A stretch of 64,000 bases of DNA from Chloroflexus sp. MS-G (GCF_000735195.1 NZ_JPIM01000004.1:1-64000), one strand, 5' to 3'; positions 17,434-26,572 are shown, counted from the first letter of the stretch. The notes: generated by a model from the sequence alone, not told the origin. Made by a program: numbers and translations.

Positions 17434-18678
17434 ATGCAATCGTCACGACCAAGTGATCGGCAACTCGCGATCGTTGTCTCGGTGGCGGTAGGACTCGTTG
17501 TCGCAGTGATTACAACAGCCACCTTCTGGTGGGTCTACGATTTGACACTAGGCCGTGCCCAACGGGAGGCTGCAAAAACAGCCGGTGCGCGCTGGAGTCC
17601 GAGCGATGGAATTACGGTTATCACCAAGTCGAAACCAATCACGCCTACCGATGGACGGCAGAATTGGTTAGGTGCGCAGGCATGGCAGGAGGGAGTACAG
17701 GCCGGTCAGGCCTGGGTTCAAAAGTATCCGAATACGGTTAATGTACAAGTTCTGGTCGGGATGAGTTCGGCCCAAATCTGGACGTACATGCAACAATACG
17801 TGTCGGGTGCGCTGGGGGTTGGTTGCCAGTACTGCCACAATATCAACAATTTCGCTAGTGATGAGTATCCGCAAAAGATTGCAGCGCGCAATATGCTGCG
17901 TCTGGTGCGTGATGTCAACGCCGAGTTTATTGTCAACTTGCCGGCCTGGAAGGGTAACTACGTTCAGTGCGCAACCTGCCACAACAACGCGCCAAACAAT
18001 CTTGAAAGCTTCGGCGCCCAATTTATCAACTCGATACCACCGATTAAGGTGACTGTTGATCCGCTTGATGCCAATGGACGTGCAATCCTCGATCCCGCTC
18101 AGAAGCCCGAAGCTATTCGCGACCAGGTCTTGTTGAAGGATGCTATTCTCTACTACATCTATAACTATCAGGTCTGGAAGCCATTCGATCCAAACGATCC
18201 AGAGAGTGGTCGCGGCTCGCTGGCACTGACCTACGATGGCGGGCGCACACAAGATCAGGTGACGATTAACCAGAATGTGATGAACTATCAGTCCTGGTCG
18301 CTGGGGGTTGGTTGTACGTTCTGCCACAACTCACGTAATTTCGTTGCCTATGAGCTGAATCCCGCCGGTGACAATGTGCTTAACCCGGCTTATGCGTACA
18401 ACAAACTGAAGGCGCAGCGGATGTTGCTGCTCACGACATGGCTGGCCGAAAACTGGACGCGCTACGGTGCGATTGGGAAGCCTGAGATTCCTACCGGCCC
18501 CGGGGCGGCAAGTCGCTATTCATACCAGCGCCTTGGCGATGGACAGGTGTACAACGTTCCCGGTTGTTACACGTGCCATCGTGGAAACAATATCCCGCTG
18601 GCTTCGATCAATCAGGCCGACATCCCCAATAACGATGCCGGTGTCGTGATCCTACCACCGCAGATTAGAGGCCGCTAA
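17434..18678 (+). CDS. pufC: tetraheme reaction-centre cytochrome c (PufC, c-554)
   Basis: A 414-residue periplasmic-side cytochrome that re-reduces the photo-oxidised type II reaction centre. An uncleaved-looking N-terminal membrane helix (IVVSVAVGLVVAVITTATFWW, written here in part: residues about 11-32) anchors it. Four heme motifs are present in order: CQYCH, CATCH, CTFCH and CYTCH. Conserved methionines (e.g. in the ARNMLRL and AQRMLLL helices) can be axial ligands. ATG 17434 has AGGAG 6 bases upstream; the in-frame ATG at 17383 would add an unrelated peptide before the membrane helix. It follows pufBA with its own promoter and precedes bchG across a GC-rich hairpin. Confidence 0.95.
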   Translation: MQSSRPSDRQLAIVVSVAVGLVVAVITTATFWWVYDLTLGRAQREAAKTAGARWSPSDGITVITKSKPITPTDGRQNWLGAQAWQEGVQAGQAWVQKYPNTVNVQVLVGMSSAQIWTYMQQYVSGALGVGCQYCHNINNFASDEYPQKIAARNMLRLVRDVNAEFIVNLPAWKGNYVQCATCHNNAPNNLESFGAQFINSIPPIKVTVDPLDANGRAILDPAQKPEAIRDQVLLKDAILYYIYNYQVWKPFDPNDPESGRGSLALTYDGGRTQDQVTINQNVMNYQSWSLGVGCTFCHNSRNFVAYELNPAGDNVLNPAYAYNKLKAQRMLLLTTWLAENWTRYGAIGKPEIPTGPGAASRYSYQRLGDGQVYNVPGCYTCHRGNNIPLASINQADIPNNDAGVVILPPQIRGR

Positions 18679-18691
18679 CCTACTCCTTGAA

Positions 18692-18711
18692 GGGGGCGCT
18701 TGGGCGCCCCC
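18692..18711 (+). terminator. GC-rich hairpin after pufC
   Basis: An 8-bp stem GGGGGCGC/GCGCCCCC with loop TTGG starts about 13 bases after the pufC stop. A smaller GCGCC/GGCGC stem follows. There is no U tract, so it may be a processing or partial termination site before bchG. Confidence 0.5.
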
Positions 18712-18742
18712 GCGCCGCTGGCGCGCTAGAGAGCGATGCTCT

Positions 18743-19675
18743 ATGAGCGATATGAGCGACCGAACCAGTTTGACTTCACCACCTTCACTTCCGCTACCCA
18801 AACGTCTGCGGCTACGCCTGGTCTGGCTAACGCGATCCATCCAGCTCATGAAGCCGGTAACCTGGTTTGCACCAACGTGGGCGTTTATGTGTGGGGCAAT
18901 TGCCAGCGGTGCTCTGGGATGGAACGAATCGATTGGCCGCCTTCTGCTCGGTATGTTTATGGCTGGCCCAGTATTGTGTGGTTTGTCGCAGGTGGTCAAC
19001 GATTACGCTGATCGTGATGTTGACGCCATTAATGAGCCACACCGGCTTATTCCATCTGGTCAGGTTTCGTTGCGTCACGTCTATATTCTGACGGCAGTGC
19101 TGACATGGCTTGGCGCGAGTATTGCGCTATTTTTGGGGCGAAATGTGGCCTTTTTTGTCGCGCTTGGTCTGATCTTCGCCCTGGCCTATAGTCTACGACC
19201 GATTCGCGGAAAGCGTAATGGCTGGATCGGTAATGCGCTGGTTGCTATTTCATACGAAGGCCTAGCCTGGATGGCCGGTCATTCGGCATTTGCTCCACTC
19301 ACCGGCGAGAGCGTCACGATTGCTTTGCTCTATTCCCTCGGCGCCCACGGGATTATGACGGTTAATGACTTTAAGAGCATCCGTGGCGATACGCTGATGG
19401 GTATCCGTTCCATTCCGGTACAGTATGGCAAGGTTATCGCTGCGCGGATGGTGGTGATAACTATGGGAGTGGCCCAAATTGCAGTCATTGGTTTACTCTA
19501 TTACTGGGGCCATCCTGTGGCGGCAACGGTTGTTGCCATCTTACTGGCAGCGCAGAGTATCCCGAATGCGCGCTTCATCCGTGATCCAGAGAACAATGAG
19601 GTCTTTTTCAATGCAACTGCGATCATGCTTTATGTGTGGGGCATGTTAGCAGCAGCAATTGGTCTGGCAGCTTGA
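18743..19675 (+). CDS. bchG: bacteriochlorophyll synthase (prenyltransferase)
   Basis: A 310-residue UbiA-family membrane prenyltransferase that esterifies bacteriochlorophyllide a with geranylgeranyl or phytyl diphosphate. The substrate-binding Asp-rich motif NDYADRDVDAIN lies at about residues 86-97, followed by EPHRLIPSG. The second conserved segment NDFKSIRGDTLMG is near residue 210. About eight hydrophobic helices are visible. BchP, which reduces the geranylgeranyl chain, follows immediately. I assign BchG rather than the bacteriochlorophyll c synthase BchK because of the linkage to puf and bchP. No strong ribosome site precedes ATG 18743; the leader contains GAGAGCGA. Confidence 0.88.
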   Translation: MSDMSDRTSLTSPPSLPLPKRLRLRLVWLTRSIQLMKPVTWFAPTWAFMCGAIASGALGWNESIGRLLLGMFMAGPVLCGLSQVVNDYADRDVDAINEPHRLIPSGQVSLRHVYILTAVLTWLGASIALFLGRNVAFFVALGLIFALAYSLRPIRGKRNGWIGNALVAISYEGLAWMAGHSAFAPLTGESVTIALLYSLGAHGIMTVNDFKSIRGDTLMGIRSIPVQYGKVIAARMVVITMGVAQIAVIGLLYYWGHPVAATVVAILLAAQSIPNARFIRDPENNEVFFNATAIMLYVWGMLAAAIGLAA

Positions 19676-19703
19676 TGGGCATCAGCCCCTAGAAGTGTGT
19701 TCG

Positions 19704-20963
19704 ATGGCACCACGAGTTCTGATCGTTGGCGCATCGGTGGGTGGCGCAACCGCAGCGATTACGCTGCGGTCGTTTGGTATCGAGACGATCATGATCGAGA
19801 AGGAGCTGAGTAAGGCCAAACCATGCGGCGGCGCTGTCCCACCAGCAGCGTTCCGTGAGTTTGACTTACCGACTAGCCTGATTGATCGTAAGGTTCGTCA
19901 GTGCCTGATCGTTTCGCCGTCGGGTCAAGAGACTCACGTGCCGGTAGCCGGTTCTGTGCCTAGTGATGATGATTATGTGGCGATGGTGCGGCGTGAGGTG
20001 TTTGATAGTTTCTTGCGTCAGCGTGCGCAGGAACGTGGGGCAGAATTGATCCACGCTCAGGTTACCGGTTTACGGGTTGATCGGCATGGGGTGACGGCTA
20101 CCTACCGTACTCCTTCAGGTTATGAGGGTTCGGTTTGGGCCGATGTGGTGATCGGTGCTGATGGTGCTTATTCACCAACCGCAAAATTCCTCGGCCTGCC
20201 GAATCTGCCGCGGGCTGTGGCAATGCAAGAGCGGATCAAGCTGCCACCTGATAAGATGGCGCGTTGGGAAGAAACTGCTGATCTCTACCTCGGCCACGAA
20301 GTCAGCCCCGATCTGTATGCCTGGGCTTTTCCCAAACGTGACCATATTGCGGTAGGTATCGGCGCCGGTCCTGGTCATGGATCGGCTGCCAAACAATTGC
20401 TGGCTAATCTCAAACGTCGCCTTGGTTCGGCCCTCGATGGTGGTCAGGTCATTTTGCGCGAAGCGCATGCATTGCCGATGGAACCGCGTCCGCACATGGC
20501 TTTTGATCGGGCAATGCTGATCGGTGATGCCGCCGGATTGGTGGTGCATACTTCCGGTGAAGGCATTTATTGGGCAATGAAGAGTGGTCAGATGGCTGCG
20601 CAGACCCTGGCCGAGTATCTCGATGTGCCTAGTGCTGCAAACCTGCGCCACTACGAGCGCCGCTGGTGGAAAGAATACGGCACAATGTATCGCTTCCTGC
20701 GCTTTTTGCAAATCTGGGGCTATGGTAACGAGCGGCAGATGGAGGTCTTTACTGAAATGTGCCGTAACCCTGATGTGCAACGGTTAACGTTTGATAGCTA
20801 CATGCACAAGAAGATGGCACCAGCGCCCTGGTTGGCCCAATTGCGTATGACCGCTGAGATTATTGTCAGTGAAGTGCGCAATTACCTGCGACCTCGCACA
20901 CCGTTGCGCGAGCAGTTGGGGTTAACGGTGATCGAAAAGCAGCGGATGCTTGCCGCCGATTGA
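19704..20963 (+). CDS. bchP: geranylgeranyl (bacterio)chlorophyll reductase
   Basis: A 419-residue FAD-dependent reductase that converts the geranylgeranyl chain of bacteriochlorophyll (or its diphosphate) to phytyl. The Rossmann FAD motif (VLIVGASVGGATAAI) is at residues about 5-19. KPCGGAVPP is the family cysteine motif. The second FAD motif (MLIGDAAGLVVHTSGEGI) is near residue 280. ATG 19704 lies 28 bases after the bchG stop; a TTG at 19659 would overlap bchG but adds an unlike N terminus. This is the last gene of the cluster, and a strong terminator follows at 20988-21016. Confidence 0.92.
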   Translation: MAPRVLIVGASVGGATAAITLRSFGIETIMIEKELSKAKPCGGAVPPAAFREFDLPTSLIDRKVRQCLIVSPSGQETHVPVAGSVPSDDDYVAMVRREVFDSFLRQRAQERGAELIHAQVTGLRVDRHGVTATYRTPSGYEGSVWADVVIGADGAYSPTAKFLGLPNLPRAVAMQERIKLPPDKMARWEETADLYLGHEVSPDLYAWAFPKRDHIAVGIGAGPGHGSAAKQLLANLKRRLGSALDGGQVILREAHALPMEPRPHMAFDRAMLIGDAAGLVVHTSGEGIYWAMKSGQMAAQTLAEYLDVPSAANLRHYERRWWKEYGTMYRFLRFLQIWGYGNERQMEVFTEMCRNPDVQRLTFDSYMHKKMAPAPWLAQLRMTAEIIVSEVRNYLRPRTPLREQLGLTVIEKQRMLAAD

Positions 20964-20987
20964 TCGGCACTTACCCCACGTGATCGG

Positions 20988-21016
20988 CGGGACGCAGTGA
21001 CTTGCACTGCGTCCCG
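20988..21016. terminator. bidirectional terminator between bchP and the DHOD-like gene
   Basis: A perfect 12-bp stem (20988-20999 with 21005-21016, arms CGGGACGCAGTG and CACTGCGTCCCG) with a 5-base loop lies between two convergent genes, 14 bases before the minus-strand stop. Only TTAAC follows on the plus strand. Confidence 0.75.
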
Positions 21017-21029
21017 TTAACGTTTCTGG

Positions 21030-22094
21030 CTACACCTCATCAATAAAGGGATACAGCATCCGACCGGTTAGATCGGTGTGACTGCCCAGCGCATAAGGCG
21101 GACGATAATCTTCAAGGACGCGCACGTAGTTGGCCCGCTCGAAGGCTGCCGGTTCAGCTACCGCTTTTTGGCTCATACTCCCGCGTAGTTGGGTAATCGA
21201 CTCGTACTCGTGCTCGGTGAGCCACGCTTCCAGATCGTGTAGAATACCGCGCAACACATCAGGCGCCCGGCCACGGAGGAGCGCCGATGCCATCATTGCC
21301 ACATTTGCTCCGGCCATTAGCCCTTTGAGGGCATCAATCGCACTATGGACACCACTGCTGATCGCAAATTCAAGCGGGACACGTCCGTAGAGTAAGGCGA
21401 TCCAACGCAGCGGTAGTCGCAATTCAGCCGAACTACTCAGTTGCAAGTTCGGTCGTACCTCCAATTGTTCAAGGTCGAAGTCGGGCTGGTAAAAGCGATT
21501 GAACAGCACCAGCGCATCTGCTCCTGCTTCACGCAGACGGGTAGCAAAGTGTGGCAGTGCTGTGATGTATGGGCCAATCTTTACCGCCAGCGGGATCGTG
21601 ATTTCGGCCCGTACTGCACGCACCAGCTCGACGTAAATATCCTCGAGTGCGCTACTGGTGATGGTGGTATCAACTGGGATGAAGTAGATATTGAGTTCGA
21701 GTGCATCAGCACCCGCCTCTTGTATGAGACGGGCATAATGAACCCATCCGCCTGCCGAGACGCCATTGAGACTACCGATGACCGGGATGCTCAACGCTTT
21801 TTTCAGTGCTACAACCTGTTCCAGATACCGTTCGGGGCCGACGCTATACACACCATGTTCGGGGAAATAGCTGAGCGCTTCGGCAAAGCTCTCGGCCCCA
21901 TGACTAAGCATGCGATCAATCTCAAGGCTGTTTTGAATGATCTGCTCCTCGAAGAGCGAATACATAACAATCGCTCCCAGGCCAGCCTCTTCGAGCTGAC
22001 GAGCCAGCTCAACGTTGCGACTGATGGGTGATGCGGCAGCGACTAACGGTGTGCGCAGCCGCATCCCCAGATAGGTCGTACTCAGATCGATCAT
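21030..22094 (-). CDS. dihydroorotate dehydrogenase-like flavoprotein
   Basis: A 354-residue TIM-barrel protein of the PyrD superfamily. It starts MIDLSTTYLGMRLRTPLVAAASPIS, typical of the DHOD-like group (first residues shown only in part: ATYLG..L..P...AA.P). ELNIYFIP replaces the usual PyrD ELNxSCPN segment, so the pyrimidine role is doubtful. AVKIGPY supplies the FMN-phosphate/Lys side. The ATG overlaps the nifJ stop (ATGA), so it is translated with pyruvate:ferredoxin oxidoreductase. The same pairing occurs in cyanobacteria as far as I recall. It probably oxidises or reduces a substrate linked to the NifJ electron path; true dihydroorotate activity is unproven. Confidence 0.8.
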   Translation of the reverse strand: MIDLSTTYLGMRLRTPLVAAASPISRNVELARQLEEAGLGAIVMYSLFEEQIIQNSLEIDRMLSHGAESFAEALSYFPEHGVYSVGPERYLEQVVALKKALSIPVIGSLNGVSAGGWVHYARLIQEAGADALELNIYFIPVDTTITSSALEDIYVELVRAVRAEITIPLAVKIGPYITALPHFATRLREAGADALVLFNRFYQPDFDLEQLEVRPNLQLSSSAELRLPLRWIALLYGRVPLEFAISSGVHSAIDALKGLMAGANVAMMASALLRGRAPDVLRGILHDLEAWLTEHEYESITQLRGSMSQKAVAEPAAFERANYVRVLEDYRPPYALGSHTDLTGRMLYPFIDEV

Positions 22095-25000
22095 CGCAGC
22101 CCCTCCTTCGTCTCGGCAGCTAACTCATTGGCCATCCACTGCAAATGTGCCCACTTCAATGCTACCTGCCGCCGTAGGCTGGCGACCAGTTGTTCGTAGC
22201 GAGCCGGGTTGGCTTGTTGCAACATCTGGAAACGACCTTCACCGCGCAAATAGACCTCTGGATCAATGGTCGGTGCTTTCGAGTCGATGGTCAATGGTGA
22301 ACCCTCGTGAATGGCCGGATTGTAACGATAGAGTGGCCAGACACCAGACTCAACCGCCAGCCGTTGCTGCTCTAGACCACGACGTAGATCATAGCCATGG
22401 GCAATGCAGTGGCTGTAGGCAATGATGAGCGAGACCCCAGGATACGCTTCGGCCTCCTGGAAGGCGCGTAGCGTCTGGACATCATCGGCACCAAAGGCCA
22501 CTCGGGCCACGTATACATCACCGTAGGTCATTGCAATCTGGGCCAAATCCTTCTTGACCCCACCTTTCCCACTGGCTGCAAACTTGGCGACAGCGCCAGT
22601 TGGTGTTGATTTACTGGCCTGCCCGCCAGTGTTAGAGTAGACTTCCGTATCTAACACCAGGATATTGACATCGCGCCCTGACGCAAACACATGGTCAAGC
22701 CCACCAAAGCCGATGTCGTAGGCCCAACCATCACCACCGACGATCCAGATACTGCGTCGGATCAACACATCGGCCAGGGCTAGCAGATCACGCATTTGCG
22801 CTGCCTCTGGCGGATCACTGCTCAGCAGTTCACGCAAACGCTGTTTAAGGATTGCGACGCGCTCGCGTTGCTCACGAATACCGGTTTCACTGTGTTGATC
22901 AGCATGCAGCAGGTCTTCGACAAATTCAGCACCAAGAATGGGCCGGAGGCGATTAAGCAGCATTCGGGCATGGTCAAGCTGCTGGTCAATACTTAAGCGC
23001 ATACCCAACCCAAACTCGGCATTATCCTCGAAGAGTGAATTGCACCATGCTGGCCCGCGCCCCTCGGCGTTGGTTGTCCATGGTGTTGTTGGTAAATTAC
23101 CGCCGTAGATTGACGAACAACCGGTGGCGTTGGCAATAATTGCGCGGTCGCCAAAGAGCTGACTCAGCAGCTTGAGATAAGGTGTCTCGCCACAACCGGC
23201 ACAGGCCCCTGAAAATTCCATCAGCGGCACAAACAGTTGCGTATGCTTTACACTGCCAGACGGAATCTGGGTGCGATCCACATCCGGCAACGAGAGGAAG
23301 AAATCCCAATATGCAGCTTCACGAGCACGAATAGGCGGTTGCGGTTGGAGATTGATCGCCTTACGACCGGTTGCACGCTTGTCCTTGACCGGACACGCTT
23401 CAACACAGAGGCCACAGCCGGTGCAGTCTTCGGGCGCAACTTGTAATGTGTAGCGCTGACCGGGGAACTCTTTAAAGCGGGCCGGTGCGCTCTGGAATCC
23501 TTCGGGAGCGCCAACAAGTGCCTCTTCGGGGTAGACCTTCGCACGAATGGTAGCATGTGGACACACAAAGACACACTTGTTGCACTGGATGCAGATAGCC
23601 GGGTCCCAGATTGGTATTTCAAGCGCAATATTGCGCTTTTCCCATTTCGTCGTTCCGGTCGGGAAAGAGCCATCGATGGGGATCGCACTAACCGGTAACT
23701 CATCACCCCGCCCGGCGATCATCGGTCCCAACACATCACGCACGAACGGCGGTGCATGATCCGGTACCGGTGGTCGCATCGGCAACCCATTGTCCTCGGT
23801 CGGCGGTGGAATCGGTACCTCGTACAGCCGGTCGAGCGTGCGGTCAACTGCTGCCCAGTTCTGCTTGACCACGGCCTCGCCGCGCCGACCGTAGGTCTTC
23901 TTGATCGACTGCTTGATCGCCGCAATTGCGTCTTCACGAGGTAAGACGCCACTGATTGCGAAGAAGCAGGTCTGCATCACGGTGTTGATGCGTCCGCGCA
24001 TACCCACTTCATTGGCAACAGCAGTTGCATCAATCACGAAGAAGCGCAGGTTCAGCTCGCGAATTTTACGCTGGACAACCGACGGCAACTGATGCCAGAC
24101 CTGATCAGGACCGTAAGGGCTATTGAGCAAGAACACACCATTCGGTGCTGCATACTGCAATACATCAAATCGTTCGAGGAAACTGAACTGGTGGCAGGCT
24201 ACAAACTGGGCCTGTCCCTTACCGATCAGATACGGTGTTGCCAGCGGCGATGGCCCAAAACGGAGATGGGAAATCGTCACCGACCCCGATTTCTTCGAGT
24301 CATAGACGAAATAGCCCTGCGCGTAACGCTCAGCCTCGCCCTCACTGCTATCACCGATAATCTTGATGCTATTCTTATTGGCGCCGACCGTGCCATCAGA
24401 ACCAAGACCCCAGAACACACAGCGCACCGTACCGGGCGGATCGATGCAGAGATCGGGATCGTAACTCAGACTACTCTGGCTGACATCATCAATGATCCCA
24501 ACCGTGAAGTGCTCTTTGGGGTGTTCCTTTGCCAGCTCGGCAAAAACGGCGGCTGCCATCCCCGGCGTAAACTCCTTCGATGAAAGGCCATAGCGCCCGC
24601 CGATCACCTTGATCGGCTGACCACGGAGTGCCGCAACGACATCGAGGAAGAGCGGCTCACCAGAAGCCCCCGGCTCTTTGGTGCGGTCGAGTACGGCAAT
24701 TCTCTTCACGGTTGGTGGCAATACGGCACGAAATGCGGCCTCGGCAAAGGGTCGGAAGAGACGCACTTGCACGACCCCGACCTTCTCGCCTTGCTGGTTC
24801 AGGTAGAAAGCAGTTTCGCGGGCTGTCTCACCTCCTGAACCCATTATTACTATCACCCGCTCGGCATCAGGAGCACCGAAATAGTCAAATAGGTGGTACT
24901 GCCGACCGGTAATTTCGGCAAACCGATCCATCTGTGCTTGTACAACGGCTGGGAAGGCATCGATGATCGGCTGGATACGCTCACGGGCCTGAAAAGCAAC

Positions 25001-25669
25001 ATCAGGGTTCTGCGCCGTGCCACGAATCACCGGCTGTTCTGGTGAAAGCGCATGAGCGCGATGATCGTGAATCCATTCGTCCTTGATCATTGCCCGAATC
25101 TCTTCCTCTTCGAGCAGGATGATCGTATTCACTTCGTGCGAGGTACGAAAGCCATCGAAGAAGTGTATCACCGGCAATTTCCCGGCCAGCGAGCTGGCGT
25201 GGGCAATCAGGGCTATATCCTGCGCCTCTTGTACCGATGCTGATGCCAACATGCCAAGGCCGGTAGTTCGTGCGGCCATAACATCTGACTGATCACCAAA
25301 GATGGAAAGAGCCTGCGTTGCTAACGCCCGGGCCGCAACGTGGAAGACGCCCGGTCTTAGCTCGGCGGCCATCTTATACATATTGGGAATCATCAAAAGC
25401 AGACCCTGCGAAGCGGTAAACGTCGTGGTTAGGGCGCCGGTCTGCATTGCCCCGTGGAGGGCGCCTGCGGCGCCACCTTCCGACTGCATCTCGTAAACGG
25501 TCGGTACTACTCCCCACAGATTGGGCTTACCGCTAGCAGCAAATGCATCAGCCAGTTCACCCATTGGCGTGGAAGGGGTGATTGGGTAAATTGCTATCAC
25601 TTCACTCAATTGATAGGCAACATTCGCAACCGCCTCATTGCCATCGAGAGTGACTCGTCGAGTGCCCAT
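22091..25669 (-). CDS. nifJ: pyruvate:ferredoxin (flavodoxin) oxidoreductase
   Basis: A 1192-residue single-chain PFOR that interconverts pyruvate + CoA and acetyl-CoA + CO2 with ferredoxin or flavodoxin. In order: an N-terminal pyrimidine domain with YPITPSTPMGE; the CoA/gamma domain; two [4Fe-4S] motifs (CIQCNKCVFVCP near residue 693 and CTGCGLCVEACP near 750); and a C-terminal TPP domain with GCSSIYGG and GGDGWAYDIGFGG near residue 990. EVYSNTGGQASKSTP is the usual TPP-adjacent stretch. ATG 25669 has a perfect AGGAGG; the longer frame to 25762 has no homology-like sequence. It is the first gene of a two-gene operon with the DHOD-like protein. In Chloroflexus it could link pyruvate and acetyl-CoA in photoheterotrophic or fermentative growth. 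Confidence 0.95.
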   Translation of the reverse strand: MGTRRVTLDGNEAVANVAYQLSEVIAIYPITPSTPMGELADAFAASGKPNLWGVVPTVYEMQSEGGAAGALHGAMQTGALTTTFTASQGLLLMIPNMYKMAAELRPGVFHVAARALATQALSIFGDQSDVMAARTTGLGMLASASVQEAQDIALIAHASSLAGKLPVIHFFDGFRTSHEVNTIILLEEEEIRAMIKDEWIHDHRAHALSPEQPVIRGTAQNPDVAFQARERIQPIIDAFPAVVQAQMDRFAEITGRQYHLFDYFGAPDAERVIVIMGSGGETARETAFYLNQQGEKVGVVQVRLFRPFAEAAFRAVLPPTVKRIAVLDRTKEPGASGEPLFLDVVAALRGQPIKVIGGRYGLSSKEFTPGMAAAVFAELAKEHPKEHFTVGIIDDVSQSSLSYDPDLCIDPPGTVRCVFWGLGSDGTVGANKNSIKIIGDSSEGEAERYAQGYFVYDSKKSGSVTISHLRFGPSPLATPYLIGKGQAQFVACHQFSFLERFDVLQYAAPNGVFLLNSPYGPDQVWHQLPSVVQRKIRELNLRFFVIDATAVANEVGMRGRINTVMQTCFFAISGVLPREDAIAAIKQSIKKTYGRRGEAVVKQNWAAVDRTLDRLYEVPIPPPTEDNGLPMRPPVPDHAPPFVRDVLGPMIAGRGDELPVSAIPIDGSFPTGTTKWEKRNIALEIPIWDPAICIQCNKCVFVCPHATIRAKVYPEEALVGAPEGFQSAPARFKEFPGQRYTLQVAPEDCTGCGLCVEACPVKDKRATGRKAINLQPQPPIRAREAAYWDFFLSLPDVDRTQIPSGSVKHTQLFVPLMEFSGACAGCGETPYLKLLSQLFGDRAIIANATGCSSIYGGNLPTTPWTTNAEGRGPAWCNSLFEDNAEFGLGMRLSIDQQLDHARMLLNRLRPILGAEFVEDLLHADQHSETGIREQRERVAILKQRLRELLSSDPPEAAQMRDLLALADVLIRRSIWIVGGDGWAYDIGFGGLDHVFASGRDVNILVLDTEVYSNTGGQASKSTPTGAVAKFAASGKGGVKKDLAQIAMTYGDVYVARVAFGADDVQTLRAFQEAEAYPGVSLIIAYSHCIAHGYDLRRGLEQQRLAVESGVWPLYRYNPAIHEGSPLTIDSKAPTIDPEVYLRGEGRFQMLQQANPARYEQLVASLRRQVALKWAHLQWMANELAAETKEGLR

Positions 25670-25912
25670 TATGTTCCTCCTTACCTGCAAGCAGAGGTCA
25701 TGATGCCTGCTCTGTATCAGTATAGGAGGGGTAGCAGTATAGTTCTGATAAAACTCAGGCAACCATCAGTAATGATTGCTTCATTCTAGTGATAGAAGCG
25801 GTGGGAAAATGTTCATCAATTTTTTAACTTTCGTGCCATTTTCCTGTTTTAGCGAGTGCTACGACAGTCTATAATAAGAGTGATTTCGTGTTCTACAGAG
25901 ATGGAGCAGCGC

Positions 25913-26464
25913 ATGCAGCGCGTAACCTTGATCCTCGACCGATCGGCTGCTCTGCGCGAAACCTTTGGCCTTGAAGCCAATTGGTGGGTTAATGCGTTCA
26001 TTGCCGATCTTCAGGCGCTCGTACTTCGTGTGACTGGCTCGACCGCCTATGTTACTTCGACCGTTCAAATCGCGACGGAAGCCAGTGAAGGGCCATTATT
26101 GATTCTTAGTGGTGATACGCCACATCTTCCTGAGGCACGGATTCGCGATGCCTGTACCCTCTTAGACAGTGACACCGATGTAGTGGTAGGGTTGTGCGAT
26201 CGTGGTTCCTGGTATATGCTGGGTATCCGCTACCCATCAGTTGTTGGAACGATTCCGCTTGTCTCAGAAGAGGTGCGGCCATGGCTGAGCGGTTTGCACC
26301 AGCGCGGTGTACGTATCGCTCATCTGCCACTCTGGTTTCGGATTGTGTATGTATCGGATTTGGCCACCCTTTCAGTTGCGCTCCGCACAATGCCAGAAGA
26401 TTACGCCCCTTCAACCCGACGACTCCTTGGCAATGGCGCCCTCGAACGTGAATGGGGGGCATAA
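25913..26464 (+). CDS. DUF2064 (glycosyltransferase-A-like) protein
   Basis: A 183-residue protein with the DUF2064/TIGR04282 core: LLILSGDTPHLP (nucleotide-binding DTP variant of the usual GDSP), followed by VVVGLCDRGSWYMLGIR, the family's GPADDGGYYLIG counterpart. Members resemble small GT-A nucleotidyl/glycosyltransferases such as CofC and MobA and are often near radical SAM genes; no such neighbour is here. The loop reads CDRGSWY where Asp-Asp-Gly-Gly is common, so metal binding may be altered. I chose ATG 25913 (GGAG 6 bases upstream); ATG 25901 is possible. It lies between nifJ (divergent) and hrcA. Confidence 0.65.
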   Translation: MQRVTLILDRSAALRETFGLEANWWVNAFIADLQALVLRVTGSTAYVTSTVQIATEASEGPLLILSGDTPHLPEARIRDACTLLDSDTDVVVGLCDRGSWYMLGIRYPSVVGTIPLVSEEVRPWLSGLHQRGVRIAHLPLWFRIVYVSDLATLSVALRTMPEDYAPSTRRLLGNGALEREWGA

Positions 26465-26468
26465 CCGC

Positions 26469-26497
26469 ATGACAACTGGCGCAACTTGTGGTATACT
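26469..26497 (+). promoter_or_regulatory. promoter of the hrcA operon
   Basis: ATGACA (26469-26474), 17 bases, TATACT (26492-26497). The start would fall near 26504, at the base of a leader hairpin (26505-26525) and 40 bases before CIRCE. Confidence 0.65.
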
Positions 26498-26504
26498 CTT
26501 TATC

Positions 26505-26525
26505 GGCGTGCATCAGATGCACGCC
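26505..26525 (+). promoter_or_regulatory. leader hairpin upstream of CIRCE
   Basis: Stem GGCGTGCA/TGCACGCC (8 bp) with a 5-base loop TCAGA at the predicted 5' end of the hrcA transcript. It may stabilise the message; no T run that would make it a terminator. Confidence 0.5.
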
Positions 26526-26545
26526 AACCTTTTACGTTGGAAGCA

Positions 26546-26572
26546 TTAGCACTCTCACTTAGCGAGTGCTAA
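26546..26572 (+). promoter_or_regulatory. CIRCE operator (HrcA binding site)
   Basis: TTAGCACTC (26546-26554), 9 bases, GAGTGCTAA (26564-26572): a perfect match to the CIRCE consensus. It lies 28 bases upstream of hrcA and downstream of the -10 box, so bound HrcA would block transcription of the operon until heat shock. Confidence 0.97.

Noticed and set aside
17668-18327. 219-codon minus-strand frame inside pufC
   Set aside because: Antisense shadow of the cytochrome gene, with no recognisable motif.
25852-25866. GAGTGCT, a half CIRCE upstream of the DUF2064 gene
   Set aside because: No TTAGCACTC half lies at the right spacing on its left, so it is not an operator.
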